From Saussurea involucrata (Eukaryota > Streptophyta > Magnoliopsida > Asterales > Asteraceae): a DNA stretch of 64,000 bases. Location: assembly GCA_033807775.1 (NCBI GenBank), contig CM066312.1, forward strand, positions 30,043,696-30,107,695, in the 5' to 3' direction. Under the pieces are notes generated by a model. The model saw only the letters and a program-made list of their open reading frames with translations. It was not told the origin of the DNA and searched no databases. A program made the position numbers and the translations under genes. Below are positions 11,065 to 20,679 of the stretch, piece by piece (the stretch's first letter is position 1; each line of letters opens with the position of its first letter).

Positions 11065-12180
11065 TCAAGGCAAAATAGGTAGAGGTTCAGATGAAACTTC
11101 ATTTACTGATTGTTGAGAGGTAGATGGTGTATTAGATGTTGAGGGTTCAGAAGGAGGTAAAGTGTTGATGGGAACAACTGAAACCCAAGAGGAGGAATCA
11201 GCTTCACTTGTCTGCATGCTGGGAATGATGGCAGGATAATCATCAGCGGTTGGGTTGTTGACCTGAGGGTCAGGGTTTGGATTAGCTTCTGAATCCCCAA
11301 GGTGAGAAAACATCCACTGACTCAGTTCTTCGTTGTCAGCAGAAGGTCTGGAGTTTGTTGAACGGGATTCGTCAAAGGTGACATGAATTGTTTCTTCTAC
11401 AGTTTGTCTTCTCTTGTTGAAGACTCTGAAGGCTTTGGACACTGAAGAGTATCCTAAGAAGATTCCATCGTCAGCTTTGGTATCAAACTTTCCAAGAGCA
11501 TCCCTGTTGTTTAAGATGAAACATTGACAACCAAAGATGTGAAGAAAGCTGATAGATGTCTTTCTTCCATGGAAAAGTTTGTAGGCAGTGTTGACAGCTT
11601 CTGCCCAGAATTGAGTTGGAAGATGAGAATCACTGAGCATTGATCTGGCAGCTTCAATGATCGTTCTATTTTATCTTTCAGCGACACCATTCTGCCGAGG
11701 AGTTCTTACTGCAGAGAAGTTGTGAGAAATGCCCTTGCTCTCAAAGAAGTTATCAAGGGAACTGTTTTTGAATTCAATCTCATGATCACTCCTTATTGAG
11801 GGAACAATCATATTATTTAGGACTTCCATTTTCCTGACAAAAGAGATGAGTTCTTCTAAGGTGTCACTCTTAGCACGGAGAAACATCACCAAGGTATATC
11901 GAGAGAATTCATCTACTATGACCAATGTGTATTTCTTTCCAGTGTTGGATTGAATATTGACAGGGCCAAATAAATTCACGTGGAGGAGTTGAAGAGGAGA
12001 TGTCACTGAAGAAACTTGCTTGGTCTTGAAACTTTCTTTCTTTTGTTTCCCTTTCTCACACGCTGAACAAAGAGATTCTTTAGCGTATGAATGTTGAGGC
12101 AAGCCAACACCAACTCTTTTGAAGAAAGAGTATTCAGCGTCTTGAAGTTAAGATGAGAAATCCTTTTATGCCATAACTAT
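11065..12180 (-). pseudogene. E1 integrase with GAG-pre-integrase zinc region
   Basis: 11671-12102 holds the CSACEKGKQ part of the HHCC zinc region and the integrase core with IRSDHEIEFK and the final RTPRQNGVAER, so the second Asp and the Glu of D-D-35-E are present. The first catalytic Asp of the usual HMDLFGP motif is Asn here (HVNLFGP, codon 11974-11976). 11065-11640 continues with GRKTSISFLHIFGCQCF and a Ser-rich C-terminal linker. A stop near 11671 separates the two frames. It is predicted inactive. Confidence 0.8.
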
Positions 12181-12635
12181 TTGACATCAGAAGAGGCTTT
12201 GGAGAGAAAACAAATGTTTTCAGTGGATATTGAGTCCATGTTTATAACATAAACATTTTCCAAACAATATCCACTGAGAGCGATCTTCTCTTTCTTGTTA
12301 GTGACAAAACATGCTTCTTTAGTAAAGCAAACCTTGTAGTCCTTATCACATAGCTGACTGATGCTAAGAAGATTGTGCTTCAGTCCTTCAACGTATGCGA
12401 CTCTTCTGAAGGTGGTAGTACCATTAGAAAGTACACCAAACTCTCGGGTATATCCTTTACCATTTCCACCAAAGGTCACCGAGGGACCTTTCTCTTTCTT
12501 GTATTCAGTGAGCAGGTTTCTTTTTCCAGTCATGTGTCTAGAGCATCCACTATTGAGATACCAGATACCCTTCGAGACCTGCAAACAAAGGAAGCTTAGT
12601 TTGGAATAGGTACCCATTTTACGATGGGTCCACAC
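12177..12635 (-). pseudogene. E1 aspartic protease region, catalytic Asp lost
   Basis: 152 codons. The retropepsin motif W-Y-L-D-S-G is W-Y-L-N-S-G here (Asn codon 12552-12554), followed by CSRHMTGKRNLL and the GGNGKGYTREFGVLSNG flap region. E2 keeps the Asp. Downstream sequence runs to LKHNLLSISQLCDKDYKV, the usual copia protease/pre-integrase join. The Asp-to-Asn change should abolish proteolysis. Alternatively this copy relied on trans-acting protease, which cannot be told from sequence. Confidence 0.8.
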
Positions 12636-14842
12636 TTGTCAGTGGTAGAGGATGTAAAAGGATCAGCGATCTTCGCAACATCTGATGACTCAGCATCAGT
12701 GGTAATCTTCACCTTGGTTAATTTCTTAACCTTGGTGGTATTTTTCACCTTGGCTTGATTTGCACCAGGGATGATTTGCACCATTGATCTTCACCTTAGC
12801 TAATTTCTCAGCTTTGGTGGCTGTAGGGCACTTACTAGCAATGTGATCGGTAAGTCCACAGTGATAACATTTCCTATACCTAAAAGTAGCTTTAGGACCA
12901 TAGGCATATTTATTTGACAATTTCAAATGGGTAGGGCATGTACCAAGAATACCTTTGGCATCAGATATCGGAGGAACCTTTGGTTCTTCAAATTTCTTGC
13001 CAATAATATCCACTCTAATTTTTGGAGTAGATCGCTGAACATGTTCAGGGATCTTATTATTTGAAGAAGAGGGATGATTAGCTGAAGATTTAGAAGTTTT
13101 CAGCTTTGGTACTTTGGTACCCATCTGAGGTTTTTGAATAACGACTTTTTCTTTACCTTTAAGTTTAGGGCTTAAAGTAGGTTTATCCTCAGGGATGAGA
13201 GTTTTAGAAGAAGAAGAGCACTCAGATAACGAGGTGTCAGGGATAGAAGACACGAACATTCCAAACTTAATCATGGAACGATCAGTCGTTGGTTCTTCAG
13301 CGTCAACTTTGTAACCAAGACCACTTCTGTCATTGACAGGGATCTGAGCACCGATTATCTCAGTGATCTTTGCTGAGGATTTATACCATCCTTCAACAGT
13401 ATCTTTTTCTGCTTTCAGTTCAGCGATAACTTGTTCACGCTCGATACTGATGACTTGATTCACATAGACCTGATCTTTCAAATTTTCTTTTATGTTTGAA
13501 AGCTCGTGAATTTTTAAATGATAGTTTTTAAGTTGTTCAGTTAAATCTATATTAAGTTGTTCAGCTTTGGTCTTGCCATTCATGGCATCATATAAATCAG
13601 TAGTCAGTATATCGATAGCACGAAGTCTATCAGCTTCAGTGAGAGCAGGAGAAGGAGTAGGAGAGAGTGATACCTGAGAGGTAGAGGCAAAAGTAGAGGG
13701 AATTTCAGATTGTTCTTCCTCTTCTTCTTTGATTTCGGCCATAAGACAGAGATTAGCCTCATCTTCTTCATCAGAGTCTGATTCTTCATCAGCTTTAGCC
13801 TAGTCATAATCTTCAGCGATCATACCTTTACCTCTCTTTTTGTAGCTTTTCAGCTTCTCATATTATTCTTTGAGCTTTTGGTATATGTCATCTCTAGTCC
13901 TGGGAGTAGAGGATTTCTTGTAGGATGAAGAAGTTTTGAATACTTTCTTTGACCTGCATTCACTTGCAAAGTGTCCTACTTTTTCATAGTTAAAGCAGGT
14001 AGCAGTAGCCTTATCAACAGGAGTAGATTTAGGCTTGTCAGTGATAGTGAGAGGTTTCTAGCAAATCTCCTGAAAGAATTTGTCAGGAGTGCTAGAGATT
14101 CATCAGGTTCTGAAGGATCACCTTCTGATGAATCATCAGAGTAAGTTTTCAACTTAGTGATAGTGACAGTAGATCGCTGAGCAGGCATTAACTCTGAAGA
14201 GAATAAAGCAACAGGTGTGCTTTTGGAATCTTTGACAAGATTCTTCTTAAGTTGACACGACTGCTCATGATTGAGCATAATGCCAAATAAGGTACTGAGG
14301 GTCATAAATTTAAGATCCTTAGAGAGTTTAAGACACAAGGTATAATTGTCTCAACTTTCAGGACGACATTCCAAGAACTTTGTCAGGATCTCGGATTAGC
14401 ATAGGTCTTACCAACAGTTTTTAAATCAATAATTAAGAAATTAAAACGTTGGTGAACTTTAGAGAGAGTTTCATTCTTACCACAAATGAAACTTTCCTAC
14501 TGCCTTACCAGGTTTATTCTTCTGGAATCCTGGACTTCAGCAGTACCTTCATATTGAACACATATAGTGCCCCACTTGGCTTTTGAGCTCTTTAGATTCA
14601 TGATGGAATAGTAGACTTCATCAGGAAGATCCATGGAGATGATGGATCTGGCCTTGGTGTCGATGGCCACTTTCTTCTTGTCTTCTTTAGTCCACTGTGA
14701 GACTTCTTTGACGATTGTTCTTTCAGGAATAGTAGGAGTAGTCGCAATGGCTGGAACAACACCATGAACCACATGTGGAACATAAGGTCCATTTTCAACG
14801 TAGTAAGGTATAGTGGGATCTACACCTTCCAAGAAAAGCATC
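12636..14842 (-). pseudogene. E1 gag, main part (3' of the E0 insertion)
   Basis: Pieces: 14497-14842 (Gag N-terminal helical domain), 13976-14338 and 12726-13742 (338 codons). Two CCHC zinc-knuckle sites exist. In the upstream one, near 13975, the second Cys is Tyr (CFNYEKVGHFASEC). The second, CYHCGLTDHIASKC, is intact. Gag packages element RNA in virus-like particles. Frameshifts and stops separate the parts. The N-terminal codons lie beyond the insertion, at 21225-21317. Confidence 0.75.
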
Positions 14843-14847
14843 ACTCG

Positions 14848-15387
14848 TGTAAGTCCAGGATTTACTCTTACAATCAATATATCAATCTATGAAGCAGTAA
14901 TTGAGAAGTAATATGATCAAGCCCAATTGTATTCAATGAAGAACAGAATTACAGATCTTAGAGAGAGAGTATCTCAAAGATTACAAAAGATGAATACAAA
15001 TATATTCGGGAAAATCAGTTAGCAATGTAGTGCTAACCACTATATTTACTGCAACGGAAATATTAAAGCTACAGTACAAATATGAATGACTAATAAGAAC
15101 TAAACACGTGTCCTAATTAGTTTACTAAACACTAACGAAAGTATCTAGTTATAAGTTCTGAACAGGTTGTTCAGAACTTCTGAACGTTCTTCTGATTAGG
15201 CTTCTCAGAACTTCTGGCTCTTCTTCTCAGACTTCTGACTCTTCTTCTCAGACCTCTGTACTTGGTAAACTTTCAAAGTAATCCTGCTGAGCTTTTGTAG
15301 TCAGAACTCTGACTCTTCTTCTCAGAACATCTGAGCCTTCTTATCAGATTTCAACACTTAGTTTATTGACAAAACTCAGATCTAACA
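14848..15387 (-). repeat. E0 LTR 1 (3' end of array)
   Basis: 540 bp, TGTAAGTCC...GATCTAACA. Contains a dense block of TTCTGA/TCAGAA motifs (about eight within 190 bp) and a minus-strand TATA-like element near the actatatttactgc stretch. It differs from LTR2 at only a handful of sites. Confidence 0.9.
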
Positions 15388-15401
15388 ATCTCCCCCTTTT
15401 T
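15388..15401 (-). promoter_or_regulatory. E0 polypurine tract, unit 1
   Basis: Minus strand aaaaagggggagat adjoins the LTR start. The stop codon of the 618-codon ORF lies almost directly against it, as in E9. The same tract recurs at 18304-18317. Confidence 0.8.
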
Positions 15402-15402
15402 G

Positions 15403-17259
15403 TCAAATAAACTTATACTTTGTATCACCAAGCTCTTTCAATGCAGGAACAATTTTCTGTAACAGCACATTTCTCTGAGTAAGTCTCTTGTCAATTCTAT
15501 CAACAATTTTCTGAATAGTTTCAACTTGCTGAGTGATCACTTCTTGAGTCATGTTAGCTTGCTTCACCTTCAGCACCTTTTTCTCCAAATTATGCTTGAT
15601 GAATCTCAAAGTTCCAGAGCTATATTTTGCAGTCTCCTTTGCTATGAAAAAGATCTTTTCACTCTTGTTTTTCAAGAATACTCCCAATTCTGGATGTTTG
15701 CACACACTTCCAGTTTTTAATACTTGCTTCTGATCATGATCTGTGATGGGTCTTGAAAGATAGACACCTGGCCTTTGTAAATACAGAGCTATTTGAAAAT
15801 CTGTATAACAATGCCATCTTAGGATGTAAAACATAGCTTCAATCACTACACTCCTTGCCTTCCTTTCATTCTTATCTTTGCTTGATTCTTTGAAGCACAA
15901 CATACTGTGTAGTCTGTAGAAATCCATTACTGATAGCTTTTCAAAGTCTGCATCAGTAAAATAGTACACCTTTCCATCTTCTCTTAATACTTCAAAGGAT
16001 AAGTATTCTTGCTTTCTGAACTGCTTGATCTTTAATTCTCTGATCCCAGTGATTAGAAAATCTGAATATACATCTTTCTTTGGTTTTCCAAGACATCTTG
16101 ACTTCTCAGCCAACCAGATCTGAGTTTCTTTTGGTTTGTCATGATATACACTTAGAAAGTTTACTTCAATTGGATCAAAGAAGTTTGGCAGATCAAACTC
16201 CAGAAAATACCCATTCATATCAATAGACATATCATATTGTTTTGGTTCATACTGTTCAGCTTGTTCAACACTTGTTATTTGCACATTCTGAGGAATTATG
16301 TCCTGAATTTCTTCATCTTCATCTGAAAGAATTTCATTCACCTCATATTCAGCAGGAAATACAAAGTCATTATGCAGCATCTTTTTGGGATTAACCTCTG
16401 ATAGCAACCATTCACCACAGCTTCTGATCTTTCTTCTGAGACTTAATTTTCTTTTAACAGATTTCACACATCTCTTCCCCATACTTTTTCTTTCAGATAC
16501 AAAAAATCCTTCCATTCCATTTAGTAACCAACTCAAAGTTGCATCACTATATTTTACTAAATCCTTCAATCTGAATAGTTCAAGTCTTTCATGAACTGTG
16601 TATGCAAAACCTTCTGATTCCATTCCTTCATTTATAAACCCTTTCTCATGTATACCAATCCCTGGAATCATCTCTGGACAGCTTAAGTTGCATTTCTCCT
16701 TTCTTCCTTCAATAGCCAGTTGAAAATCATACAAGTACATGTTTCTGACAAAAATGCCCAGAAGTCTTCTACATTCAATCTCTATCCAGGCTTCTTCTGT
16801 ACTGGCAAAGAACTTAACAAGAAAGATCTGATCTTCAAGAGTTAATCTGTGGAAATCAAAACTTGATAAGAAAACCTTCACATTCTTTTCTTTCAATACT
16901 TCCAATTTTACATACTTCAGACCATCAAATTCTTCTGTTTGGAACATCAAAACTTTCTCAATTCTTTTCTGAATGTGCAGCCTTGAGTCAGGAATTCTAA
17001 ATCTGTTTGAGGCTTCTGCATAAATCATCTGAGATCTTCCATCCATGAAGCCATCAACATTATTTTCCAAAACTTCATATTCTCCTTCTTTGTGATAAAG
17101 ATTCTCATATGTTTCTTCTGGGAATATGTCATCATGAAAATGTTTAGCAAGTGGTATATCACTTAATTCCAGAACAAAATCACATATAGGTTCCTCTAAC
17201 ATCTGTAGATTAATCTTGGGGATTTCAATTGGATTTCTGAATAGATATTTTGAAGGCAT
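15403..17259 (-). CDS. E0 accessory protein, copy 1 (618 codons, two-module)
   Basis: Function unknown. The intact ORF contains two copies of one module. Module A (about residues 115-265): LEVLKEKNVKVFLSSFDFHRL..., YDFQLAIEG, GFAYTVHERLELFRLKDL, VKYSDATLSWLL. Module B (about 420-570): FEVLREDGKVYYFTDADFEKL, DFQIALYLQRPG, LGVFLKN, AKYSSGTLRFI. An acidic linker (SDEDEEIQD) lies between, and the C-terminal tail is helical and basic. Related modules occur in E9, E1 and E3 and, from memory, at the 3' end of many plant copia polyproteins. The open frame extends 114 nt upstream of this ATG, to 17373, overlapping the Gag-like ORF in another frame. An alternative reading is a capsid- or RNA-binding helper. 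Confidence 0.8.
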   Translation of the reverse strand: MPSKYLFRNPIEIPKINLQMLEEPICDFVLELSDIPLAKHFHDDIFPEETYENLYHKEGEYEVLENNVDGFMDGRSQMIYAEASNRFRIPDSRLHIQKRIEKVLMFQTEEFDGLKYVKLEVLKEKNVKVFLSSFDFHRLTLEDQIFLVKFFASTEEAWIEIECRRLLGIFVRNMYLYDFQLAIEGRKEKCNLSCPEMIPGIGIHEKGFINEGMESEGFAYTVHERLELFRLKDLVKYSDATLSWLLNGMEGFFVSERKSMGKRCVKSVKRKLSLRRKIRSCGEWLLSEVNPKKMLHNDFVFPAEYEVNEILSDEDEEIQDIIPQNVQITSVEQAEQYEPKQYDMSIDMNGYFLEFDLPNFFDPIEVNFLSVYHDKPKETQIWLAEKSRCLGKPKKDVYSDFLITGIRELKIKQFRKQEYLSFEVLREDGKVYYFTDADFEKLSVMDFYRLHSMLCFKESSKDKNERKARSVVIEAMFYILRWHCYTDFQIALYLQRPGVYLSRPITDHDQKQVLKTGSVCKHPELGVFLKNKSEKIFFIAKETAKYSSGTLRFIKHNLEKKVLKVKQANMTQEVITQQVETIQKIVDRIDKRLTQRNVLLQKIVPALKELGDTKYKFI

Positions 17260-17288
17260 GAAGTATTCTTTGACTCTTTCATATTCTC

Positions 17289-17573
17289 CTATATCATCAG
17301 CATTATCATCAACATAGTTGAATAGATATTCTTCTTTACCCTTGTTGCCGGAATTTCTGGAGTTGTCTCTGTTTCAGGGGTTGCAGCCACATCGATATAG
17401 ACTTCGATAGGACCTTCTCGGATTGAAACCATTAGATTTTCATCCATGTTATCCAGGAATTGTATCATTCGAATTTTCCATTGTTGGTACTCTTCAGGTA
17501 TTAGAACAGGTGGCTTTGTTTCAGATCCCATAGCGAGATTTTCTTTAGAAGACATGATTGTAAGAATTTTCAA
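17289..17573 (-). CDS. E0 Gag N-terminus-like ORF, copy 1
   Basis: 94 codons. The start lies about 190 bp downstream of the LTR/PBS, the normal position of copia gag. The motif EEYQQWKIRMIQFLDNMDEN matches the W-x-x-R-M-x-x-F-L-(D/E) helix at the start of copia Gag (compare NLWKNRMMLFLEG in E2). It stops where the accessory frame is already open. The two frames overlap by 85 nt (17289-17373) with a -1 relation. It lacks the rest of Gag and any zinc knuckle. Confidence 0.65.
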   Translation of the reverse strand: MKILTIMSSKENLAMGSETKPPVLIPEEYQQWKIRMIQFLDNMDENLMVSIREGPIEVYIDVAATPETETTPEIPATRVKKNIYSTMLMIMLMI

Positions 17574-17747
17574 CAGAAAGACAAATTTGAATTTCTTGAT
17601 CGAAAGATAACAATTAATTCAAGAATTGATAAGAATTCAAGAATTGTAAGCAGCAGCGGAAACGATTTTTGAACGAATCAAGAAATCTTCAAGAAATTGA
17701 TCAATAAACCTTCGCGATCACGATCTTGAACAAATTTGTTTGTTGAG

Positions 17748-17761
17748 TGGTTCTGATACCA
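17748..17761 (-). promoter_or_regulatory. E0 primer-binding site, unit 1
   Basis: Minus strand TGGTATCAGAACCA, two bases from LTR2, complementary to the 3' end of initiator-Met tRNA with one change from the usual TGGTATCAGAGC. Confidence 0.8.
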
Positions 17762-17763
17762 AT

Positions 17764-18303
17764 TGTAAGTCCGGGATTTACTCTTACAATCAATATATCA
17801 ATCTATGAAGCAGTAATTGAGAAGTAATATGATCAAGCCCAATTGTATTCAATGAAGAACAGAATTACAGATCTTAGAGAGAGAGTATCTCAAAGATTAC
17901 AAAAGATGAATACAAATATATTCGGGAGAATCAGTTAGCAATGTAGTGCTAACCACTATATATACTGCAACGGAAATATTAAAGCTACAGTACAAATATG
18001 AATGACTAATAAGAACTAAACACGTGTCCTAATTAGTTTACTAAACACTAAGGAAAGTATCTAGTTATAAGTTCTGGACAGGTTGTTCTGAACTTCTGAA
18101 CGTTCTTCTGATTAGGCTTCTCAGAACTTCTGGCTCTTCTTCTCAGACTTCTGACTCTTCTTCTCAGACCTCTGTACTTGGTAAACTTTCAAAGTAATCC
18201 TGCTGAGCTTTTGTAGTCAGAACTCTGACTCTTCTTCTCAGAACATCTGAGCCTTCTTATCAGATTTCAACACTTAGTTTATTGACAAAACTCAGATCTA
18301 ACA
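17764..18303 (-). repeat. E0 LTR 2 (shared middle LTR)
   Basis: 540 bp, same ends as LTR1. It serves as 5' LTR of the left unit and 3' LTR of the right unit. No target duplication lies at its borders, so the two units were not inserted separately. Confidence 0.9.
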
Positions 18304-18317
18304 ATCTCCCCCTTTTT
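18304..18317 (-). promoter_or_regulatory. E0 polypurine tract, unit 2
   Basis: Identical to 15388-15401, between LTR2 and the stop of the second accessory ORF. Confidence 0.8.
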
Positions 18318-18318
18318 G

Positions 18319-20175
18319 TCAAATAAACTTATACTTTGTATCACCAAGCTCTTTCAATGCAGGAACAATTTTCTGTAACAGCACATTTCTCTGAGTAAGT
18401 CTCTTGTCAATTCTATCAACAATTTTCTGAATAGTTTCAACTTGCTGAGTGATCACTTCTTGAGTCATGTTAGCTTGCTTCACCTTCAGCACCTTTTTCT
18501 CCAAATTATGCTTGATGAATCTCAAAGTTCCAGAGCTATATTTTGCAGTCTCCTTTGCTATGAAAAACATCTTTTCACTCTTGTTTTTCAAGAATACTCC
18601 CAATTCTGGATGTTTGCACACACTTCCAGTTTTTAATACTTGCTTCTGATCATGATCTGTGATGGGTCTTGAAAGATAGACACCTGGCCTTTGTAAATAC
18701 AGAGCTATTTGAAAATCTGTATAACAATGCCATCTTAGGATGTAAAACATAGCTTCAATCACTACACTCCTTGCCTTCCTTTCATTCTTATCTTTGCTTG
18801 ATTCTTTGGAGCACAACATACTGTGTAGTCTGTAGAAATCCATTACTGATAGCTTTTCAAAGTCTGCATCAGTAAAATAGTACACCTCTCCATCTTCTCT
18901 TAATACTTCAAAGGATAAGTATTCTTGCTTTCTGAACTGCTTGATCTTTAATTCTCTGATCCCAGTGATTAGAAAATCTGAATATACATCTTTCTTTGGT
19001 TTTCCAAGACATCTTGACTTCTCAGCCAACCAGATCTGAGTTTCTTTTGGTTTGTCATGATATACACTTAGAAAGTTTACTTCAATTGGATCAAAGAAGT
19101 TTGGCAGATCAAACTCCAGAAAATACCCATTCATATCAATAGACATATCATCTTGTTTTGGTTCAGACTGTTCAACTTGTTCAACACTTGTTATTTGCAC
19201 ATTCTGAGGAATTATGTCCTGAATTTCTTCATCTTCATCTGAAAGAATTTCATTCACCTCATATTCAGCAGGAAATACAAAGTCATTATGCAACATCTTT
19301 TTGGGATTAACCTCTGATAGCAACCATTCACCACAGCTTCTGATCTTTCTTCTGAGACTTAATTTTCTTTTAACAGATTTCACACATCTCTTCCCCAGAC
19401 TTTTTCTTTCAGATACAAAAAATCCTTCCATTCCATTTAGTAACCAACTCAAAGTTGCATCACTATATTTTACTAAATCCTTCAATCTGAATAGTTCAAG
19501 TCTTTCATGAACTGTGTATGCAAAACCTTCTGATTCCATTCCTTCATTTATAAACCCTTTCTCATGTATACCAATCCTTGGAATCATCTCTGGACAGCTT
19601 AAGTTGCATTTCTCCTTTCTTCCTTCAATAGCCAGTTGAAAATCATACAAGTACATGTTTCTTACATAAATGCCCAGAAGTCTTCTACATTCAATCTCTA
19701 TCCAGGCTTCTTCTGTACTGGCAAAGAACTTAACAAGAAAGATCTGATCTTCAAGAGTTAATCTGTGGAAATCAAAACTTGATAAGAAAACCTTCACATT
19801 CTTTTCTTTCAATACTTCCAATTTTACATACTTCAGACCATCAAATTCTTCTGTTTGGAACATCAAAACTTTCTCAATTCTTTTCTGAATGTGCAGCCTT
19901 GAGTCAGGAATTCTAAATCTGTTTGAGGCTTCTGCATAAATCATCTGAGATCTTCCATCCATGAAACCATCAACATTATTTTCCAAAACTTCATATTCTC
20001 CTTCTTTGTGATAAAGATTCTCATATGTTTCTTCTGGGAAGATGTCATCATGAAAATGTTTAGCAAGTGGTATATCACTTAATTCCAGAACAAAATCACA
20101 TATAGGTTCCTCTAACATTGGTAGATTAATCTTGGGGATTTCAATTGGATTTCTGAATAGATATTCTGAAGGCAT
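18319..20175 (-). CDS. E0 accessory protein, copy 2 (618 codons, two-module)
   Basis: Same length as the copy at 15403-17259 with no indels. About a dozen residues differ (for example GKVYYF/GEVYYF, MGKRC/LGKRC, CFKESS/CSKESS). Both copies are free of stops, so the ORF has been kept open since their divergence or the array is very young. Module layout and uncertainties are as in copy 1. A synonymous versus non-synonymous comparison of the two would indicate selection. Confidence 0.8.
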   Translation of the reverse strand: MPSEYLFRNPIEIPKINLPMLEEPICDFVLELSDIPLAKHFHDDIFPEETYENLYHKEGEYEVLENNVDGFMDGRSQMIYAEASNRFRIPDSRLHIQKRIEKVLMFQTEEFDGLKYVKLEVLKEKNVKVFLSSFDFHRLTLEDQIFLVKFFASTEEAWIEIECRRLLGIYVRNMYLYDFQLAIEGRKEKCNLSCPEMIPRIGIHEKGFINEGMESEGFAYTVHERLELFRLKDLVKYSDATLSWLLNGMEGFFVSERKSLGKRCVKSVKRKLSLRRKIRSCGEWLLSEVNPKKMLHNDFVFPAEYEVNEILSDEDEEIQDIIPQNVQITSVEQVEQSEPKQDDMSIDMNGYFLEFDLPNFFDPIEVNFLSVYHDKPKETQIWLAEKSRCLGKPKKDVYSDFLITGIRELKIKQFRKQEYLSFEVLREDGEVYYFTDADFEKLSVMDFYRLHSMLCSKESSKDKNERKARSVVIEAMFYILRWHCYTDFQIALYLQRPGVYLSRPITDHDQKQVLKTGSVCKHPELGVFLKNKSEKMFFIAKETAKYSSGTLRFIKHNLEKKVLKVKQANMTQEVITQQVETIQKIVDRIDKRLTQRNVLLQKIVPALKELGDTKYKFI

Positions 20176-20204
20176 GAAGTATTCTTTGACTCTTTCATAT
20201 TCTC

Positions 20205-20489
20205 CTATATCATCAGCAATATCATCAACATAGTTGAATAGATATTCTTCTTTACCCTTGTTGCCGGAATTTCTGGAGTTGTCTCTGTTTCAGGGGTTGC
20301 AGCCACATCGATATAGACTTCGATAGGACCTTCTCGGATTGAAACCATTAGATTTTCATCTATGTTATCCAGGAATTGTATCATTCGAATTTTCCATTGC
20401 TGGTACTCTTCAGGTATTAGAACAGGTGGCTTTGTTTCAGATCCCATAGCGAGATATTCTTTAGAAGACATGATTGTAAGAATTTTCAA
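20205..20489 (-). CDS. E0 Gag N-terminus-like ORF, copy 2
   Basis: 94 codons, nearly identical to the copy at 17289-17573 (changes include Asn to Tyr near the start and Met to Ile in FLDNIDEN). The same 85-nt overlap with the accessory frame (20205-20289) is preserved, so the frame relation is ancestral and not a sequencing slip in one unit. Confidence 0.65.
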   Translation of the reverse strand: MKILTIMSSKEYLAMGSETKPPVLIPEEYQQWKIRMIQFLDNIDENLMVSIREGPIEVYIDVAATPETETTPEIPATRVKKNIYSTMLMILLMI

Positions 20490-20663
20490 CAGAAAGACAA
20501 ATTTGAATTTCTTGATCGAAAGATAACAATTAATTCAAGAATTGATAAGAATTCAAGAATTGTAAGCAGCAGCGGAATCGATTTTTGAACGAATCAAGAA
20601 ATCTTCAAGAAATTGATCAATAAACCTTCGCGATCACGATCTTGAACAAATTTGTTTGTTGAG

Positions 20664-20677
20664 TGGCTCTGATACCA
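20664..20677 (-). promoter_or_regulatory. E0 primer-binding site, unit 2
   Basis: Minus strand TGGTATCAGAGCCA, a perfect plant initiator-Met PBS, two bases from LTR3. Confidence 0.85.
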
Positions 20678-20679
20678 AT

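Noticed and set aside
17289..17373. Canonical -1 ribosomal frameshift site
   Set aside because: No X-XXY-YYZ heptamer with a following stem is evident in the overlap. Only the frame relation is reported.
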